Virus record (IMG/VR): IMGVR_UViG_3300017743_000067
Span: 1-31,267 of that record
Strand: one strand, 5' to 3'
Length of the DNA stretch: 31,267 nucleotides
From: a virus
Below the pieces are notes generated by a model. The model was not told where the DNA came from and ran no database searches. It saw only the letters and a list, made by a program, of their open reading frames with translations. A program made the position numbers and the translations under genes. Of this stretch, positions 26,801 through 31,267 are shown one piece after another; within the stretch, counting starts at the first letter, position 1; the number at the start of each line of letters is the position of its first letter.

Positions 26801-27361
26801 GATATAACAGATCAGGGATTCTGGGGTTATACTCTTGCTAATGGTACTGAGCAAGCCGTGATTGTAGGTGGTGGTTATTTTGACGCTCAAGGCTTGGATC
26901 ATTTAGGTAAAAACGCTGATGGTACTGACGCAAATGTCGATTCAGGTAATATGTCAGCGATTATGAATACTAATAGAGTTTATAGAGACTTCAAAGTAAC
27001 TGTTCAAAACTTTCAACATCTTGCAGTTGGTAGAGCGGTTACTGTAGACAATCATGGTACATTCCAAACTGGATCAACTCTTAAAGATTTCGGTATAATT
27101 GTAGACATACAACCAGATACAGCAACAACTAAAAAGGTAATCATTAGATACTTTGGTGAGTACTTCGGAACAACATATACTAATATGAGTGTTACTCCAC
27201 ACTCTACACAAGCAGGCTTGAGTGGTAGCAGTAACTTCATACCATACGATGCTACTGCGACAGACGACATTATAGGACAGAAAAATGGGGGCGCCTCTGC
27301 ATCTGGCGGAACACTAAATATAATAGACGACTTTGTGATGGCACAAGGGCTTATTAAATAG
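23876..27361 (+). CDS. Beta-helix tailspike-like protein
   Basis: A 1161-residue protein. The first 45 residues (KKFTDLTATTNLTDGDIFAI, then VDDAGNST) resemble a common short virion-attachment opening of phage fibre proteins. Residues about 230-420 form a marine-phage fibre segment with ILVYRRV, LISVLGPKDL and FIDYYTFDYVSWSG. Residues about 455-700 show a right-handed beta-helix pattern of pectate-lyase type: NTALIESAISD, then repeated short N/V/I/D-rich turns such as NVLIDNCIFENIAGDGVYAS and VIANNVIKNCGSGLFIYG. The dispersed module follows at 802-861, and the C-terminal 300 residues are not recognised. A glycan-binding or glycan-cleaving role is likely, but catalytic residues cannot be told from sequence alone. 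The stop is 9 nt before the next ATG. Confidence 0.75.
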   Translation: MAKKFTDLTATTNLTDGDIFAIVDDAGNSTSRSVNADTVSNYVLSLSKLNTETNRGNIITAINSQATLTNNNLQAGKIFFNNSYSELKDVMKYANLDDAPDAITNNAQISNHMYYSGLQFLDGAYRLKVRNAINQPEGIPNPIPSEIFVNTDMIQEGLVNKFFNDSEIQSKLETIFPTEFNKYSNSFDGGDVADSVQDVLGVWNPIGGDSGTTSRSIRVSNTHKSNFRDGQVLRVYGCNPTDASAPSAAATALGAISSTGFTTTVGSFNTLEFQYKIAPFNLATGQIGQREATQSITFTTSNATEQTSQNDIYNAFNLNNFLSLSITKASTDGILVYRRVGTSGAFKLISVLGPKDLPTGGGTFIDYYTFDYVSWSGKNELDNSYIETDPETGERLLTHFPATLVGDETITTTYAGWADLTITEIVENTDNFDIVFGSNSVFINGISHPQQNNAYIAHNNTALIESAISDKSATGIGTKRVQFNAKTYNVSSIAIPDDFGLIGVPGVTKIKKLPWSTYPNPNEASAFTPILRTSNPGACKNVSLVGLIFDGNNRNQYLLNDSGGLSINTFVNFDVASSNVLIDNCIFENIAGDGVYASSPIDLKMINSEVSNSGVSDRLPSRSPLVIDDGENTMVNGNIFKNFTDPIDASVTKGGSVIANNVIKNCGSGLFIYGATFLVSSPNVMMGPANEFLSTPDVLNSEYDSINILRSRITQQLQGGTPVHSDVFAYQENGEIFDLTQSSVGTPEIIFRANMVRKYKPAADSPDDTAEEFYGHIIGPGAKDINDQAFSITSSAASNVALVTGQKYTIVDLGADAATATDWTRAGAAVNKTGVQFTYNGETLVKKSAQGGGDAPTTGTVTPDEFVGYKNTVAIPTQGVTIGVKPKISITNYSGGSVDGQPVLPENGQFQYQIDNTNAQALTSLHYTRGHLTDLYNSRVKQSATDSTSGRIHPFNSYHVGVAYSASYRNAVRVGDITDQGFWGYTLANGTEQAVIVGGGYFDAQGLDHLGKNADGTDANVDSGNMSAIMNTNRVYRDFKVTVQNFQHLAVGRAVTVDNHGTFQTGSTLKDFGIIVDIQPDTATTKKVIIRYFGEYFGTTYTNMSVTPHSTQAGLSGSSNFIPYDATATDDIIGQKNGGASASGGTLNIIDDFVMAQGLIK
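26279..26458 (+). repeat. Dispersed structural module, copy H (beta-helix protein)
   Basis: Residues 802-861: LVTGQKYTIVDLGADAATAT, then DWTRAGAAVNKTGVQFTYNG and a closing TTGTV. All anchors are present, with a longer loop before the terminal GT. It lies C-terminal to the beta-helix. Confidence 0.8.
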
Positions 27362-27370
27362 GGAAAAGAA

Positions 27371-30300
27371 ATGGCAAGTATTACAAATGTAAACCAAAAT
27401 GCAAGCGTAGTTAATGTAGGTCGAACGACCCCAGTAACACCTGGCGCACAATTAGCGGCAAAATCTATTCCAGTGGTGATGGCTTCGGATCAAACTGCTA
27501 TTCCTGTAGTTGAACAGAATAAAGTTCAATCAGAAGTTGCTCTTTCTTTGCTAGGTATTCCTAGAGCAGAGATTGCACTTGGTATTTTTGCTGATGTAAA
27601 CACTTATGATGTTAACCCATCTGAGTGGTCAATGAAGCCTGCATATCATGTTAGTGGAGATGGTATTAAGCATCTTCCTACAGAAGCCGGCGCCCTTGTA
27701 GAAGCATCACGAAACAAAATTGCTGTACTCACATCAAAGCGTTTCTTCAGATATCAGCCTGGTCGTGTATCTGCGGCTACATTTGGTATTAGAAGTTCTG
27801 TTTCAGAAGCCGATTTTGCAGAGAATCCAGTTATTCGTAAGTACGGCATCTATGACAAATACGATGGTTATTACTGGGAAACTAGAAATAGTGGAGTAGA
27901 TGATAACTTTACTGCTGTAAGAAGAACACAATCTCTAGCATACAATCCAATAAGCCCATATGGTGTAAAAGCAGTAGACTCTGCTGACTCTACTCCATTA
28001 AGAGGAGAGAACCCAACTGCCGATGTACCTGCTACTCAGATTGATGATTATAGAATAGTTGGTTTGGGGGCACCAGAAAAAGCAGAGTTTGTTGGTGAAC
28101 TTTTATCTGATAGACAAATTCTTCAAGACAATAGATACAAATTCATTGATGATGTGTTGAACAAAGTTACGGCTGCCTACACGGCTGACGCTGATGATAC
28201 GGACATTGTTGTTGAAAGTGCTAAAACTTCTAATAAGACTCTTAGTAGAAGCGCCGGAAGTCATGCTCATAATTTTTATGAAGATTTAGCCGCCGCATTT
28301 AATCTTGCGGCAAGTGATGGTCTTACTTTGCTTACTGCCGCACAGATGGAAGCTAAGTGTAAGCGTGATCTAGATTACTGGATTGATAACTATCTACTCG
28401 ACATGAAATATGGTGGTAACGCACACACCAAATGGAATACAACTAACTTTACTCTAATCACTAGTGGTGCAAATGCATGGACTGGCACAAGTGTTGGAGT
28501 TTTTCCTAAGATTAGTGAATTTGAACTAAAAATTCACCAAGAAATACACAATGCATTTTTTGCAGGCGGTGTTTTCCCTGGCTATGATGGTGCTGGCGCA
28601 GGTACTGGCACTGTAACATTATCGCTACCATTCTCAGCGGCCGCAAAAGCAAAACTTTCTGGTACTGATGAAGACCCAGGTGATGCAGACACTGGCTTAA
28701 CAGATATTACTCTTGCGGCTTTTAATACTGATACATTTGCACCACAAACATCTGGTATCACATATGGAACAAGAGACGCATTAGAAACTTTCTTTGATGT
28801 TAAGAGAAACTTCTGGTCATACTATGTAACAGCTAAGAAAGACACTATAACTACAGGTGCATCACTAGTTTCTGGTAGAAAATATACTATCAGGGCTACT
28901 GGTGGAAACTTGTCTAGCGTGGGTGCAGGATCAAGTCCGTTTGTTGGTCAAACATTTGTAGCTAATGGTAATACTGCTTTGACTGGTGGTACAGTATGTG
29001 AGACAATAGTATATACAGCACCAACTGAAGGAACTAGTTCAGACAGTACAACTACTGGTCTTCTTCCACTTGGACAAACGTATCTAGGAGCAAACAATAA
29101 TGGTGCGGCTGATGACATTCTTGAAGAAATCATAGCCAACAAATGTCAGAGAGATGTTGGTTATATTATTGATGGATACAAGAATGATGCGATTGGTGGT
29201 GGTGATGCAGAAACGACATACAATGCTTCTATGTTTTTACGAGGAACTGGTATGTCAGTATACTCTCAAAGAGAAATTGGTGTAGATGGTCTTCTTGGAT
29301 TATCAGAACCAGATAGACACGAACACCTTAGAAAAATATTAAAAATAGAGTTGTTTGAAGCTATCGATCAATTTGGATTACCTGGTTATGTTGCGGCTAC
29401 AATTCGTGACAAAGTTGCAGGCGATTCTGGTTCATTAGCAAAATTAATTGTCAATAACTTCGAACAAGAAAATACTAAATCTTGCGAAACTGGCTCTAAG
29501 GGCTTCCCAGGTAACTTAGTTGCTCTTCGTGATGGATTGATTCATGTTCATGGTGCTGTATATGATCCATCTCTTCTAAAAGAAGCAGAAAAAATTAAAG
29601 CAATTGTAACTTTGGGAGATGTGGGAACCTCTCCAGTAACAGCCTCTGTATTTAAAATTGTTAAGGGTAGTGTTACTTTTGGTCAGCACGTTAAACTTAG
29701 TTGGACTGGTGATGCTACTGAAATTCCTATTCAGTCTGGTGGTTCAGCACAAAAAGTCAAAAAGGGTGAAGTGTTAAGAGTAAGTCGTGTTATAGGACCT
29801 AAAGGTAACGAGTTTAAGTTATTGAAAGAAGGTGGTGCAGGTAAACCACCAGTTGCATTAACTAATATCAGTACTGACATCGACACATTCTATATTGAAA
29901 CTGTTGTTCCATTTATTTTCCCGAAAGATTATGATACACATGGAACAATTGGAGTTGTTGATTATACTTCAGAAATCGATACCACAGTAGCTACTCTTAC
30001 TAATAGTGCAAGCACTGATAATCTTAATGCCGGCACTGGTCAAAGAGTATTTAATAATCGTGCCGCCGCATTTGATACAATACGAGTACCTAAAGGTGCT
30101 ATGTTCCCATATATGTATGCCACTGAAGATGATCTCACAAGCACAGAACTAGGTGAAAAATACATAGGCTTTATTAATACAGCGACAGACCCACAAAAAA
30201 CTGTTGGAGCGGTCACTAATGGTGGTGTTGATGTTATTAGATCCCAGATCGATAATGTAAACTTCTATCCAGAATATGTAAACTGGATTAAGAATAATGT

Positions 30301-31267
30301 TAAGCCAGAGTACTGGGGTGTTTATGAGTATCGTGTGCCTCGTTCACGATTCAGTCATGATGCACTTGATGGTATTAAAGGGAGCGCAGGTAATTTCAAA
30401 AGTCGAACTGCTTCAGGTAGAAGAAATAGAGTATTCAGTGATATAGCAACAACCTTTGATGGTAAGACAGCTAGACCAGGTGCTAACTATCTCGAATCTG
30501 AAGGTGTTTCAGAACAGCAAAATAGTCTGTACAACTTCGACTTCACTAAAGTAACGATGCTTAAAATTGAATTCTCGTGGTATGGTGCGGTAGGTGCATT
30601 GTTCCTTGCATATGTTCCAATCGGTAACGGTGAAGCACGATGGGTACGAGTACATCACCTAAGAGCATCGAATCAGTTGAAGATTGCATCTCTTGGTAAC
30701 GCAACATTGCCGATCACATACAACATATGGGGCGGCGGCTCAGATCTTACTTTAGGTGACAATGAGCAACAAGATCAAACATACGGAACAAACAGTCACC
30801 ACATTGTAAAATATGGTGCTTCATACTATATCGATGGTGGTGACCGTGGTACTGTTCGCCTATACAGCCACAACAATAACGATGTTGTTACAAGTTATGG
30901 TAAAAAATGGGAGTTGTCAACTCTTTATAATCATACTGATACGACAATTGATCTTACTGCTTTAGGTATAACCGCAACAACCGATAGCGAGACATTGCCT
31001 GATTTAGTATACTTTATGGGTGCAGAGGTTAAGACAACTCTTGCATCAGATACAGGTATCAAGGTAGTTTGGGTGGACAACACGACTAAAGTTATAACTT
31101 TAAGCAAACAACCTCAAGGTCAAGGCATAACATTGATTCCTGATCGTGCAAATACAGTATACGGTCTTGAAACGAAAGATGTTATTTACAGTACGGAAGA
31201 AGGTAATCCCGTTCGTAACCGTGTTCAAGTTTATCCTACAAAGATGTCAACATCAAATATAAACGAT
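27371..31267 (+). CDS. Very large virion structural protein (3' partial)
   Basis: The frame is open for all 1299 codons from the ATG at 27371 to the window edge, so the C-terminus is missing. A GGGAAAAG ribosome site precedes the ATG. Cues for a marine T4-like virion protein are RFFRYQPGRVSAATFGIR near residues 124-141, two C-x-R-D helices (CKRDLDYWIDNY at residue 330 and CQRDVGYIIDGY at 592), a LRDGLIHVHGAVYDPSLL stretch, and LKIEFSWYGAVGALFLAYVP in the C-terminal part. A dispersed module copy at residues 499-542 sits between the two C-x-R-D units. I know this protein type from marine cyanophage-like genomes as an unnamed structural protein, probably a long fibre or outer baseplate component. 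No enzymatic motif is visible. Confidence 0.8.
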   Translation, partial: MASITNVNQNASVVNVGRTTPVTPGAQLAAKSIPVVMASDQTAIPVVEQNKVQSEVALSLLGIPRAEIALGIFADVNTYDVNPSEWSMKPAYHVSGDGIKHLPTEAGALVEASRNKIAVLTSKRFFRYQPGRVSAATFGIRSSVSEADFAENPVIRKYGIYDKYDGYYWETRNSGVDDNFTAVRRTQSLAYNPISPYGVKAVDSADSTPLRGENPTADVPATQIDDYRIVGLGAPEKAEFVGELLSDRQILQDNRYKFIDDVLNKVTAAYTADADDTDIVVESAKTSNKTLSRSAGSHAHNFYEDLAAAFNLAASDGLTLLTAAQMEAKCKRDLDYWIDNYLLDMKYGGNAHTKWNTTNFTLITSGANAWTGTSVGVFPKISEFELKIHQEIHNAFFAGGVFPGYDGAGAGTGTVTLSLPFSAAAKAKLSGTDEDPGDADTGLTDITLAAFNTDTFAPQTSGITYGTRDALETFFDVKRNFWSYYVTAKKDTITTGASLVSGRKYTIRATGGNLSSVGAGSSPFVGQTFVANGNTALTGGTVCETIVYTAPTEGTSSDSTTTGLLPLGQTYLGANNNGAADDILEEIIANKCQRDVGYIIDGYKNDAIGGGDAETTYNASMFLRGTGMSVYSQREIGVDGLLGLSEPDRHEHLRKILKIELFEAIDQFGLPGYVAATIRDKVAGDSGSLAKLIVNNFEQENTKSCETGSKGFPGNLVALRDGLIHVHGAVYDPSLLKEAEKIKAIVTLGDVGTSPVTASVFKIVKGSVTFGQHVKLSWTGDATEIPIQSGGSAQKVKKGEVLRVSRVIGPKGNEFKLLKEGGAGKPPVALTNISTDIDTFYIETVVPFIFPKDYDTHGTIGVVDYTSEIDTTVATLTNSASTDNLNAGTGQRVFNNRAAAFDTIRVPKGAMFPYMYATEDDLTSTELGEKYIGFINTATDPQKTVGAVTNGGVDVIRSQIDNVNFYPEYVNWIKNNVKPEYWGVYEYRVPRSRFSHDALDGIKGSAGNFKSRTASGRRNRVFSDIATTFDGKTARPGANYLESEGVSEQQNSLYNFDFTKVTMLKIEFSWYGAVGALFLAYVPIGNGEARWVRVHHLRASNQLKIASLGNATLPITYNIWGGGSDLTLGDNEQQDQTYGTNSHHIVKYGASYYIDGGDRGTVRLYSHNNNDVVTSYGKKWELSTLYNHTDTTIDLTALGITATTDSETLPDLVYFMGAEVKTTLASDTGIKVVWVDNTTKVITLSKQPQGQGITLIPDRANTVYGLETKDVIYSTEEGNPVRNRVQVYPTKMSTSNIND
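28358..29182 (+). repeat. Paired C-x-R-D helical units
   Basis: Residues 330-348 (CKRDLDYWIDNYLLDMKYGG) and 592-609 (CQRDVGYIIDGYKNDAIGG) of the terminal virion protein share the spacing C-x-R-D-x-x-Y-x-I-D-x-Y and a trailing GG. They lie 786 nt apart and mark an internal domain duplication. Confidence 0.72.
28865..28996 (+). repeat. Dispersed structural module, copy I (terminal virion protein)
   Basis: Residues 499-542: LVSGRKYTIRATGGNLSSVG, then AGSSPFVGQTFVANGN and LTGGTV. The central tryptophan region is shortened (LSSVGAG), while G, Y, I, G, VGQTF, A and GT are kept. Confidence 0.75.

Noticed and set aside
1608-28996. The dispersed module as a mobile DNA element, intein or DNA-level repeat
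   Set aside because: There is no nucleotide identity between copies beyond short runs, no terminal repeats, and no intein splice-site or endonuclease motifs. It is a protein-level domain.
1-31267. CRISPR arrays, tRNA genes, diversity-generating retroelement template/variable repeats
   Set aside because: No regularly spaced direct repeats, no cloverleaf-like intergenic space and no reverse transcriptase are seen. The largest gene-free gap is 37 nt.

Overview
The window is a gene-dense stretch of a tailed-phage genome, from the baseplate and tail-fibre module of a T4-like myovirus. Every credible gene lies on the + strand. Spacing is minimal, with many 1 to 8 nt overlaps such as TAATG and ATGA, and the base composition is AT-rich. 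Nothing bacterial, no tRNA, no integrase or transposase, and no CRISPR array is visible. The recognisable proteins (counterparts of T4 gp48, gp53, gp27, gp5, gp25, gp6 and gp8, plus DUF4815-type and YHYH-type proteins and large marine-phage-style virion proteins) point to a marine T4-like phage of the cyanophage/pelagiphage sort. The host cannot be read from this window because no host-derived metabolic gene is present.

Layout. (1) 1-6830, hub and central tail: the end of a tail tube cap (gp48-like, entering from the left edge), wedge protein gp53, a gp27-like hub, a 28-residue membrane microprotein, a gp5-like spike without the lysozyme domain, and a helical protein ending in a zinc M15 peptidase domain. 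(2) 6863-16033, wedges: gp25, gp6, a very long protein in the gp7 position, a YHYH-family protein, and an enlarged gp8. (3) 16050-23838, outer baseplate and fibre base: a 1972-residue DUF4815 protein, a 62-residue coiled-coil protein with a GTG start, and a tail-collar (gp10/gp12-type) fibre. (4) 23876-31267, host-recognition proteins: a beta-helix tailspike-like protein behind a perfect T4-type late promoter (TATAAATA), then a very large virion protein that runs off the right edge.

How it fits together: the hub, spike and peptidase form the central puncturing device. The wedges gp25, gp6, gp7-like, gp8 and gp53 build the six arms, gp48 caps the tube-assembly site, and the DUF4815, collar and beta-helix proteins carry receptor contacts. 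Cell-wall cutting, done in T4 by a lysozyme domain inside gp5, appears to have moved to the M15 domain of the next gene.

The most unusual signal is a dispersed protein module of about 45-60 residues (pattern LxxGxxYxI, then G and T, then W, then GA, GxxF and GT). It occurs eight times, plus one half copy, inside six otherwise unrelated structural proteins (gp53, gp7-like, gp8, DUF4815, beta-helix and terminal virion protein). It looks like a transferable surface-decoration domain that has spread in frame through the baseplate.
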